From contig USJM01000069.1 of assembly GCA_900555005.1 (NCBI GenBank), positions 1-8,531 on the forward strand: a stretch of 8,531 nucleotides of DNA. The letters are read 5' to 3'. The position numbers and the translations under genes were made by a program. The notes beneath the pieces are model-generated. The model saw only the letters and a list, made by a program, of their open reading frames with translations, was not told the origin of the DNA and searched no databases. This DNA comes from an uncultured Lachnospiraceae bacterium. GTDB taxonomy: Bacteria > Bacillota_A > Clostridia > Lachnospirales > Lachnospiraceae. Positions within the stretch are counted from its first letter, which is position 1, and every line of letters begins with the position of its first letter. Positions 1 through 5,841 of the stretch are shown here, piece by piece.

Positions 1-237
1 CCGACCTCCGCACTTGACCCGGAGCTGACCGGAGAGGTGCTGAAGGTCATCAAGTCTCTGGCGGATCTGCACATCGCGATGGTGATTGTCACGCATGAGA
101 TGAACTTTGCGCGCGAAATTTCAGACCACGTCATGTTCATGGACAAGGGCATCGTGGAGGTGGAGGGCAGCGCCGAGTCTGTTTTCAATACAGACAACGC
201 GAGAATGCAGGCCTTCCTTGGAAAACTCAGGCACTGA
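1..237 (+). CDS. Polar amino acid ABC transporter, ATP-binding protein (3' fragment)
   Basis: Only the last 78 codons are present; the gene starts upstream of the window. The product is the cytoplasmic ATPase that powers uptake of a polar amino acid such as glutamine, histidine or cystine. The fragment opens in the middle of the Walker B/D-loop (PTSALDPEL), then shows the switch histidine in VTHEMNFAREI and the usual tail of this family (GSAESVF, then QAFLGKL). The stretch HEMNFA followed by FMDKG is typical of the GlnQ/HisP group, so the subfamily is fairly clear but the substrate cannot be read. The TGA stop at 235-237 is followed 33 bases later by a strong terminator, so this is probably the last gene of its operon. 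No binding-protein or permease partner is visible, and none is expected downstream. Confidence 0.9.
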   Translation, partial: PTSALDPELTGEVLKVIKSLADLHIAMVIVTHEMNFAREISDHVMFMDKGIVEVEGSAESVFNTDNARMQAFLGKLRH

Positions 238-269
238 TGCAGCAGTGCTATGAAAATCAGACAGGGCAC

Positions 270-306
270 AGCGCCTGCGGCAGAAAAGACCGCAGGCGCT
301 TTTTTT
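270..306 (+). terminator. Rho-independent terminator after the amino acid transporter gene
   Basis: A perfect 11-bp GC-rich stem pairs 270-280 (AGCGCCTGCGG) with 290-300 (CCGCAGGCGCT). It encloses a 9-base loop and is followed directly by a run of T (300-306). This is a textbook intrinsic terminator that isolates the amino acid transporter from the CobW genes downstream. Confidence 0.93.
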
Positions 307-371
307 ATGAAGACGACCGCTCATCATCGAATGCGGAGTCCGAGATGAAGGCGGCCGTGACAGTCTGCCCC

Positions 372-400
372 TTGCAACCTTCTTGAGGATGTACTATAAG
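372..400 (+). promoter_or_regulatory. Predicted sigma-A promoter of the CobW pair
   Basis: A -35 box TTGCAA (372-377) is separated by 17 bases from a -10 box TATAAG (395-400), placing the start of transcription near 407 and giving a leader of about 90 bases. It lies in the gap between the preceding terminator and the first CobW gene. A short inverted repeat ATTG-N4-CAAT (408-419) overlaps the expected start. It is too short to name as an operator, and I see no convincing Zur-type box. The rest of 307-495 holds nothing I can identify. Confidence 0.6.
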
Positions 401-495
401 CCGTTTGATTGAGCACAATTAGTCTGCATGAACGAGCGCCATGTCCGAAGCAGGCTGGACGCATCATGGCGCAGACGGAAGAAAAGGGGAAAAGC

Positions 496-1626
496 ATGGC
501 AAAGATTGACATCATTTCAGGATTTCTCGGCGCAGGAAAGACCACGCTGATCAAGAAACTGATCAAGGAAGTGTTTGCGGGACAGAAGGTTGTCCTGATC
601 GAAAACGAATTTGGCGAGATTGGCATCGATGGCGGGTTTCTGAAGGACGCAGGTATCGAGATTACGGAGATGAATTCGGGCTGCATCTGCTGCTCGCTGG
701 TCGGCGATTTCGGAAGAGCCCTGAAGAAGGTTGTGGAGGAGTACCATCCGGATCATATTCTGATCGAACCGTCTGGTGTGGGCAAGCTTTCGGACGTCCG
801 CCGGGCCATCGAGAAGGAAGCGGAGGAGTGCAGTCTCGAGATCGGCTCTCTGGTCACCGTTGCGGATGTAAAGAAGGTCCGTATGTATATGAAGAACTTC
901 GGCGAGTTCTACAACAACCAGATTGAGAGCGCCGGGACGATCATTCTTTCCAGAACTCAGCTTGTCGACCAGAAGAAACTTGATGAGGCGATCGCGATGA
1001 TCCGCGAGAAGAACCCGGACGCCACCATCATCACCACACCTTGGGATCAGCTCTCCGGGAAGACCATTCATGAAGCGATGGAGAAGTCTGTCTCGCTTGC
1101 GGATCAGCTGATGGCAGAGTATAAAGCGGCTCATCCGGATGAAGAAGTCGAGGATGACGACGACCACGATGAAGCGTGCTGCGGCCATGATCATGAGCAT
1201 CATCATGATCACCATGATCACGACGACCACGATCATGATCATGATGAAGCGTGCTGCGGTCATGAGCACCACCACGACCATGACCATGACGGGGAATGCT
1301 GCGGCCATGAGCATCATCATCACCATCACCACGGCCATGATGCGGATGAGGTCTTCACGAGCTGGGGAAGAGAGACAGCGAAGAAGTATACGGATGACCA
1401 GATCCGCAGCATTCTGAAGACTTTGTCGGAGTCCGATGAGAACAGCTATGGCATCATTCTCCGCGCAAAGGGTATGGTTCCGAGAGCGGATGGCACCTGG
1501 ATCAACTTCGACATGGTTCCGGAGGAGAGCGAGGTCCGCGACGGCGCTGCGGACTACACAGGCCGTCTGTGCGTCATCGGGTCGAAGCTGAATGAAGAGA
1601 AAATTGCGGAGCTGTTTGGCGTCTGA
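496..1626 (+). CDS. CobW/COG0523 G3E GTPase, probable metal chaperone with His/Cys-rich tail
   Basis: Encodes 376 residues. COG0523 proteins are cytoplasmic GTPases that deliver metal ions, often zinc, to target proteins. Visible motifs are a Walker A at residues 9-17 (GFLGAGKTT), a NEFGE switch at 37-41, the family's metal-binding CxCC at C63-C65-C66 (GCICCS), EPSG at 91-94, and SRTQ (152-155) where the guanine-specificity motif is expected. Residues 224-282 form a very His/Asp-rich segment with 27 His and three CCGH units. After it comes the CobW C-terminal domain (about 286-376). The start is ATG 496, with AGGGGA at 485-490 five bases upstream; a longer in-frame reading from TTG 409 has no good ribosome site. 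The next gene follows 53 bases later and is probably cotranscribed. Zinc is the likeliest metal, but nickel or cobalt cannot be excluded. Confidence 0.9.
   Translation: MAKIDIISGFLGAGKTTLIKKLIKEVFAGQKVVLIENEFGEIGIDGGFLKDAGIEITEMNSGCICCSLVGDFGRALKKVVEEYHPDHILIEPSGVGKLSDVRRAIEKEAEECSLEIGSLVTVADVKKVRMYMKNFGEFYNNQIESAGTIILSRTQLVDQKKLDEAIAMIREKNPDATIITTPWDQLSGKTIHEAMEKSVSLADQLMAEYKAAHPDEEVEDDDDHDEACCGHDHEHHHDHHDHDDHDHDHDEACCGHEHHHDHDHDGECCGHEHHHHHHHGHDADEVFTSWGRETAKKYTDDQIRSILKTLSESDENSYGIILRAKGMVPRADGTWINFDMVPEESEVRDGAADYTGRLCVIGSKLNEEKIAELFGV
1165..1341 (+). repeat. Coding repeat: three D-x-x-CCGH-x-H units in a His/Asp-rich metal-binding segment
   Basis: Within the CobW gene, the codons for DEACCGHDHEHHH, DEACCGHEHHH and DGECCGHEHHHH form three units (cysteine pairs at residues 228-229, 253-254 and 268-269). 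They are separated by stretches alternating His and Asp. The DNA is built from repeated CAT/CAC/GAT/GAC codons, and the first two units share nearly the same bases (GATGAAGCGTGCTGCGG), which suggests local tandem duplication. The segment sits between the GTPase domain and the C-terminal domain, where COG0523 proteins often carry His-rich stretches. It probably binds or stores several metal ions. The large open frames on other strands here are shadows of this repeat. Confidence 0.85.
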
Positions 1627-1679
1627 GGACGTCCTGTGAAGAAGCAGCAGAACACGAATCGAACATTGGAGTAAATGAT

Positions 1680-2624
1680 ATGCTGGAAGTACCCGTATAT
1701 GTGATCACCGGTTTCCTGGAAAGCGGGAAAACGACATTTATCCGAGAAGTGCTTGCCAGTCCGGATTTCGCGGACGGCGAGCGGACCCTGCTTCTTCTCT
1801 GCGAGGAAGGCGAGGAGGAGTATGATGAGGAGGATCTGCGCAGACATAATATCTATATAGAGCGCGTTGAGAACGAGGCAGACCTGACGGCTGACTATAT
1901 GGAGAGTCTCCAGAAGAAACATAAGCCTGAGCGCGTCTTCATCGAGTTCAACGGGACCTGGGACTCGATGAAGTTCTGTTCCTCGGACTGGGCGAAACGC
2001 TGGGAAATGGCGCAGGTGATCACGCTTGTAGACGGGTCAACGTTTGAGGTGTATCTCCAGAACATGCGCCAGATGATGAGCAACATCTTCATGTACACAG
2101 AACTCGTCATCTTCAACCGCTGCTCGCCGGATCAGGATCTTCAGAAATTCCGCAGAACCGTGAAAGCAGTCAACACACAGGCAGTCTGTTCCTTCGAGGA
2201 TGCCGAGGGAGAGGTGATCGACATCGGGAAGGCGCAGCCTCCGTTCGACCTGTCGCAGGACCCGATTGTCATTCCGGACGAGGAGTTCGGGCTCTGGTAT
2301 CTGGATGCGCTCGACAACCGCGAGCGCTATGACGGAAAGACGGTGGAGTTCAGGGGCAAGGTGATGATTCCGAGAAAGTTCCCGGAGAACGCGTTCATCC
2401 CGGGCAGAAACTGCATGACCTGCTGTGCCAATGACATCCGGTTCATGGGGTTCATCTGCCATTCAAAATATACGGACCGTCTGAAACAGAAGCAGTGGCT
2501 GGATGTGACAGCTCAGGTCCGCTACGAGTTTGTCCCGGAATACGAGGGGACAGGCCCTGTTCTGTATGCCCGTCATCTCAAGTCTGCGGAGCCGCCGGCT
2601 GAGGATACCGTTCTGTTCAACTGA
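1680..2624 (+). CDS. CobW-like P-loop protein fused to a DUF1980 (YcgQ/TIGR03943-type) C-terminal domain
   Basis: Encodes 314 residues. The N-terminal half resembles COG0523 GTPases, with a Walker A at 11-19 (GFLESGKTT), IEFNG (88-92) in place of the usual EPSG, VDGS (117-120) and NRCS (146-149) at the specificity-motif position. The CxCC metal motif expected around residue 60 is missing, and the switch region is acidic (CEEGEEEYDEED). The C-terminal part, about residues 215-305, reads YDGKTVEFRGKV, then CMTCC (C245, C248, C249), GF, and QWLDVTAQV. This matches my memory of the soluble end of YcgQ/TIGR03943 proteins. Start ATG 1680 has GGAG at 1668-1671, eight bases upstream. The neighbouring CobW gene and the shared terminator support a joint metal-homeostasis role. 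The precise function is unknown; the domain assignment is by eye. Confidence 0.75.
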   Translation: MLEVPVYVITGFLESGKTTFIREVLASPDFADGERTLLLLCEEGEEEYDEEDLRRHNIYIERVENEADLTADYMESLQKKHKPERVFIEFNGTWDSMKFCSSDWAKRWEMAQVITLVDGSTFEVYLQNMRQMMSNIFMYTELVIFNRCSPDQDLQKFRRTVKAVNTQAVCSFEDAEGEVIDIGKAQPPFDLSQDPIVIPDEEFGLWYLDALDNRERYDGKTVEFRGKVMIPRKFPENAFIPGRNCMTCCANDIRFMGFICHSKYTDRLKQKQWLDVTAQVRYEFVPEYEGTGPVLYARHLKSAEPPAEDTVLFN

Positions 2625-2675
2625 TTCCGAAGGGTGGCTGTTGGCACCGCAATCATAAAATAGTAAAATTCTGCC

Positions 2676-2724
2676 AAGCAGGCAGGTGATATGGAGAAGA
2701 TCCGACTCACCTGCCTGCTTTTTT
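2676..2724 (+). terminator. Rho-independent terminator after the CobW pair
   Basis: A perfect 14-bp stem pairs 2676-2689 (AAGCAGGCAGGTGA) with 2707-2720 (TCACCTGCCTGCTT). The loop is 17 bases and the stem is followed by TTTT (2721-2724), giving six T in a row with the stem end. It lies 51 bases past the stop codon of the second CobW-like gene and separates that unit from the mgl operon. Confidence 0.92.
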
Positions 2725-2852
2725 GATTGTCTGCATGACGATGAAGATCAGCAATGTGGCAGGATTATCCTATTATGTCAGAAAAGATAATGGCAGTATT
2801 GTACGAAAAAATATGAAAAATATGATAAATTTATATGAATAGTACAAACACC
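2725..2852 (+). promoter_or_regulatory. A+T-rich upstream control region of the mgl operon with inverted repeats
   Basis: This non-coding stretch between terminator and promoter is much richer in A and T than the genes around it. It holds three inverted repeats: ATTATC (2764-2769) with GATAAT (2786-2791); TTGTAC (2799-2804) with GTACAA (2842-2847); and the palindrome ATAAATTTAT (2825-2834). The last two lie just upstream of the -35 box, where an activator site or A+T-rich UP element would sit. I cannot assign any of them to a named regulator, and short repeats of this kind can arise by chance in A+T-rich DNA. Confidence 0.4.
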
Positions 2853-2881
2853 TTGACCATTAAAAATGGGAATGGTATATT
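2853..2881 (+). promoter_or_regulatory. Predicted sigma-A promoter of the mgl operon
   Basis: A -35 box TTGACC (2853-2858) is followed after exactly 17 bases by a -10 box TATATT (2876-2881). The -10 box is preceded by TGG (2873-2875), an extended -10 element. The expected transcription start is near 2888, leaving a leader of about 60 bases before mglB. Each box differs from consensus by one base, so a strong promoter is likely. Confidence 0.75.
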
Positions 2882-2902
2882 AAATACAACAAATTACAGG
2901 AC

Positions 2903-2937
2903 GCCGGAAACTTATATTTCGGCAAATACACAGGAGG
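2903..2937 (+). promoter_or_regulatory. 5' leader hairpin and ribosome binding site of mglB
   Basis: In the leader, 2903-2909 (GCCGGAA) can pair with 2917-2923 (TTTCGGC), with one G-U pair, around a 7-base loop. This small stem ends eight bases before a consensus AGGAGG (2932-2937), which lies nine bases before ATG 2947. The hairpin leaves the ribosome site free and may protect the mRNA 5' end. No known riboswitch is recognised. Confidence 0.45.
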
Positions 2938-2946
2938 CACAACGTT

Positions 2947-4185
2947 ATGAGAAAAAAGGCACTTTCAGCAGTCGCCCTTGCCGCTGTCGGCGCAATGGCA
3001 GTCAGCTCTCTCGCAATGGCGGGAGATGTGGCGAACAAGGATAAGCCGCTGGTATGGTTTAACCGCCAGCCGTCCAACAGCTCCACCGGTGAGCTCGACA
3101 AGGATGCGCTGAATTTCAACGCCAGCACGTACTATGTCGGATTCGATGCGAACCAGGGTGCCGAGCTGCAGGGGCAGATGGTCGAAAAGTATATCGAAGA
3201 CCACATTGATACCATCGACCAGAACGGTGACGGTACAATCGGTTATGTCCTCGCAATCGGCGACATCGGACACAACGATTCTATCGCCCGTACCAGAGGT
3301 GTCCGCAAGGCGCTCGGAACAGCTGTCGAGAAGGACGGCGCAGTCGATTCCAATCCGGTCGGAACCAACACCGACGGATCCGCGACAGATGTCCAGGATG
3401 GAAAGATCACTGTCAACGGCAAGGATTATGTCGTACGTGAGCTGGCTTCCCAGGAGATGAAGAACTCCGCTGGTGCTACATGGGATGCGGCAACCGCCGG
3501 CAATGCAATCTCCACCTGGTCTGCTTCCTTCGGCGATCAGATCGACGTTGTTGTATCGAACAACGATGGCATGGGCATGGCGATGTTCAACGGCTGGGCA
3601 CAGGCCAACAACCGCCCGACCTTCGGCTATGACGCAAACAGCGACGCGGTCGCGGCAATCGCGGACGGTTACGGCGGAACCATTTCCCAGCACGCGGATG
3701 TCCAGGCTTACCTGACACTTCGTGTTCTCCGCAACCTGCTGGATGGAGTGGATGTCAACACCGGTATCACCACAGCCGACGCGAAGGGCAATGTCCTGAC
3801 CGATCAGGACTGCAAGTATGTCGATGACGAGCGTTCCTACTACGCTCTGAACCTGGCTGTCACGGCTGACAACTACAAGGATTTCCTGGATTCCACGAAG
3901 ATCAACGACGCAGTCTCCACACAGCTTGACGAGTCCACCTCTCCGAAGAAGAAGGTATGGCTTGACATCTACAACTCCGCTGATAACTTCCTTGGATCCA
4001 CCTATGTCCCGCTGCTTCAGCAGTACGACAAGCTCCTGAACCTCGATGTCGAGTACATCCAGGGCGATGGACAGACAGAGTCCAACATCACGAACCGCCT
4101 GGCAGATCCGAGCGCTTATGACGCATTCGCAATCAACATGGTCAAGACGGACAACGCAGCTTCCTATACGGCTCTGCTTCAGTAA
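2947..4185 (+). CDS. mglB: Galactose/glucose-binding protein MglB, circularly permuted
   Basis: Encodes 412 residues: the exported sugar-binding subunit of a galactose/glucose ABC importer. Residues 1-25 are a signal peptide with an AMA cleavage site and no lipobox Cys. Compared with E. coli GGBP (recalled from memory), the mature protein begins at PLVWFNRQP, matching PVVFFNKEP near residue 84. It then follows the family order: N39 (=N91), the EF-hand-like calcium loop D91/N93/D95, H109-D111-R115 (=H152, D154, R158), W179 (=W183), N206 (=N211), D229 (=D236) and Q248 (=N256). After the usual end (about 317) and a linker, residues 337-412 supply the normal N-terminal segment: VWLDIYNSADNF carries Y342, D346 and F348 (=Y10, D14, F16), and AFAINMV matches ALAINLV. 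Every ligand position is thus filled, in permuted order. An insertion of about 30 residues (roughly 125-170) relative to E. coli is also present. AGGAGG lies nine bases before the ATG. It is the first gene of mglBAC. Confidence 0.92.
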   Translation: MRKKALSAVALAAVGAMAVSSLAMAGDVANKDKPLVWFNRQPSNSSTGELDKDALNFNASTYYVGFDANQGAELQGQMVEKYIEDHIDTIDQNGDGTIGYVLAIGDIGHNDSIARTRGVRKALGTAVEKDGAVDSNPVGTNTDGSATDVQDGKITVNGKDYVVRELASQEMKNSAGATWDAATAGNAISTWSASFGDQIDVVVSNNDGMGMAMFNGWAQANNRPTFGYDANSDAVAAIADGYGGTISQHADVQAYLTLRVLRNLLDGVDVNTGITTADAKGNVLTDQDCKYVDDERSYYALNLAVTADNYKDFLDSTKINDAVSTQLDESTSPKKKVWLDIYNSADNFLGSTYVPLLQQYDKLLNLDVEYIQGDGQTESNITNRLADPSAYDAFAINMVKTDNAASYTALLQ

Positions 4186-4245
4186 GAATAGGAGAACCTG
4201 ACCAGATAACTGAACAGTCAGGCAGAAAACGGTCAGGAGTGAACG

Positions 4246-4275
4246 AAGAGGGAATTCCTAACGGGATTCCCTCTT
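4246..4275 (+). promoter_or_regulatory. Stable hairpin between mglB and mglA
   Basis: A 13-bp stem pairs 4246-4258 with 4263-4275, with one G-U pair, around the tetraloop TAAC. It is not followed by a run of T (next bases TCATGTTATG), so it should not be an efficient terminator. In binding-protein operons such hairpins protect the 3' end of the binding-protein message and let it accumulate above the ATPase and permease messages; that role is inferred here. Upstream, CCTGACC (4197-4203) can pair with GGTCAGG (4231-4237), or its first six bases with GTCAGG (4217-4222). The mglA ribosome site lies 30 bases beyond the hairpin. Confidence 0.65.
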
Positions 4276-4320
4276 TCATGTTATGCAGCAGGAACTGACA
4301 AGCACGGGAGGAGTAAAGAA

Positions 4321-5826
4321 GTGGCAGAAAAGAAAGAGGATATCATTCTGTCGATCCGTGATATGTCCAAGTCTTTCGGGCGAAACAGAGTTCTCGACCA
4401 CATCAGCATGGATGTGAAAAGAGGCATCGTCATGGGGCTGATGGGAGAGAACGGAGCCGGGAAGTCTACTATGATGAAGTGTCTGTTCGGCATCTACCAT
4501 ATGGACGAGGGCGCCATCTATCTGGACGGAAAGCCGGTGAGCTTTTCCGGACCGAAGGATGCTCTGGAGAACGGGGTGGCGATGGTCCACCAGGAACTGA
4601 ACCAGTGCCTGGAGCGTTCCGTGGTCGACAATCTGTTTCTCGGGAGGTACCCGGTGAACAACGGCGTGATCGATGAGGCGCGCATGAAGAAGGAAGCTGC
4701 GGATCTGTTCCGCAGACTTGGAATGACTGTGAATCTGACACAGCCGATGAGAAGGATGTCTGTCTCCCAGAGGCAGATGTGCGAGATTGCGAAGGCAATC
4801 TCCTATAATTCGAAAATAATTGTTCTGGACGAACCGACTTCCTCGCTGACAGAGCCGGAGGTCAGGAGGCTGTTTGCGATCATGAGGCAGCTTACCGCCC
4901 AGGGCATTTCCATCATTTATATCTCTCACAAGATGGATGAGATCTTCGAGATCTGCGATGAAGTCTCGGTTCTGAGGGACGGAAATCTGGTGATGTCAAA
5001 ACCGGTCGGAGAGACATCGTTCAATGAGCTGATCGCGGCGATGGTCGGCCGCTCGCTCGAAAAACGGTTCCCGCCGGTGGACAATGAACCGGGCGACGTG
5101 ATTCTCTCGGTACAGCATCTCTCCACAAAGTTTACGCCGTATCTCCAGGATATCTCCTTTGATGTCAGAGAGGGTGAGATCTTCGGACTATACGGACTGG
5201 TTGGCGCCGGCCGGACAGAGCTTCTCGAGACCATCTTCGGTGTCCGGACAAGAGCTTCCGGAAGAGTTTACTACAATGGGCAGCTGATGAACTTTGACAG
5301 TGCAAAGGAAGCGATGGAACATGGGTTTGCGCTGATCACGGAAGAGCGGAAGATGAACGGGATGTTCGCGAAGGGAGACCTGATCTTCAATACAACCATC
5401 ACAAACCTTTCGAAGTACATGTCGGGGGCTGCGCTCTCGAATCCGAAGATGCGCCGGGCGACGGAGAACGAGATCCGCATCATGCACACCAAGTGCATGG
5501 GGCCGGACGATTCCATATCCGGTCTGTCCGGAGGAAACCAGCAGAAGGTCATCTTTGGAAAGTGGCTGGAAAGAGATCCGGTTGTCTTCATGATGGACGA
5601 TCCGACGAGAGGCATCGATGTCGGTGCAAAGTACGAGATTTACCAGCTGATCATCGAGATGGCAAAGAGAGGCAAGACCATCCTCGTGGTCTCCTCCGAG
5701 ATGCCTGAGATCCTCGGGATTACGAACAGAATCGGGGTTATGAGCAATGGACGGCTTGCCGGCATTGTGAATACAAAGGAGACGGACCAGGAAGAGCTTC
5801 TGAGGCTCAGTGCAAAGTATCTGTAA
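4321..5826 (+). CDS. mglA: Galactose/methyl-galactoside importer, tandem ATP-binding protein MglA
   Basis: Encodes 501 residues, the usual length for MglA/RbsA-type tandem ATPases of the CUT2 sugar importers. It hydrolyses ATP on the cytoplasmic face of the MglC permease. Domain 1 has a full Walker A (42-50, GENGAGKST), Q91, a relaxed signature (SVSQ, 147-150), Walker B with D170-E171 and H203. Domain 2 has the degenerate Walker A normal for this family (292-300, GLVGAGRTE) and a strong signature (LSGGNQ, 402-407). Its Walker B reads MMDDPTRGID, so D427 replaces the usual catalytic Glu, and S459 stands where His is normal. The GTG start at 4321 is chosen because GGGAGGAG (4306-4313) lies seven bases upstream. 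The stop is 15 bases before the mglC ATG, showing tight coupling to the permease gene. Sugar specificity is inferred from mglB; by itself the sequence could also fit ribose-type importers. Confidence 0.93.
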   Translation: MAEKKEDIILSIRDMSKSFGRNRVLDHISMDVKRGIVMGLMGENGAGKSTMMKCLFGIYHMDEGAIYLDGKPVSFSGPKDALENGVAMVHQELNQCLERSVVDNLFLGRYPVNNGVIDEARMKKEAADLFRRLGMTVNLTQPMRRMSVSQRQMCEIAKAISYNSKIIVLDEPTSSLTEPEVRRLFAIMRQLTAQGISIIYISHKMDEIFEICDEVSVLRDGNLVMSKPVGETSFNELIAAMVGRSLEKRFPPVDNEPGDVILSVQHLSTKFTPYLQDISFDVREGEIFGLYGLVGAGRTELLETIFGVRTRASGRVYYNGQLMNFDSAKEAMEHGFALITEERKMNGMFAKGDLIFNTTITNLSKYMSGAALSNPKMRRATENEIRIMHTKCMGPDDSISGLSGGNQQKVIFGKWLERDPVVFMMDDPTRGIDVGAKYEIYQLIIEMAKRGKTILVVSSEMPEILGITNRIGVMSNGRLAGIVNTKETDQEELLRLSAKYL

Positions 5827-5841
5827 TTGAGGAGAAAGAAT

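Noticed and set aside
409..495. Upstream TTG (409) or ATG (466) start for the first CobW gene
   Set aside because: The family begins at MAKIDIISGFLGAGKTT, and ATG 496 has a well-placed AGGGGA. The upstream codons encode no conserved sequence and overlap the predicted transcription start.
307..495. Possible zinc-responsive (Zur) operator before the CobW pair
   Set aside because: No sequence close to the known Zur box was found near the promoter. Only a 4-base inverted repeat is present.
517..1338. Long reverse-strand open frame (273 aa, rich in Met, Val and Ile) opposite the first CobW gene
   Set aside because: It is the antisense reading of the His/Asp codon repeat and GTPase domain. It has no ribosome site or recognisable domain, and its composition follows from the repeat.
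1626..1635. Perfect palindrome AGGACGTCCT just after the first CobW stop codon
   Set aside because: It is only 10 bases with no loop, no T run and no second copy in the window, and is most likely chance.
2965..3693. Reverse-strand open frame of 242 aa within mglB
   Set aside because: It is a shadow of the codon-biased mglB frame, with no start signals and no recognisable family features.
2947..4185. mglB as a truncated binding protein plus the start of a second, duplicated one
   Set aside because: The C-terminal segment supplies exactly the part missing from the front, without overlap or repetition, and holds the matching ligand residues. Permutation explains this better than a partial duplication.
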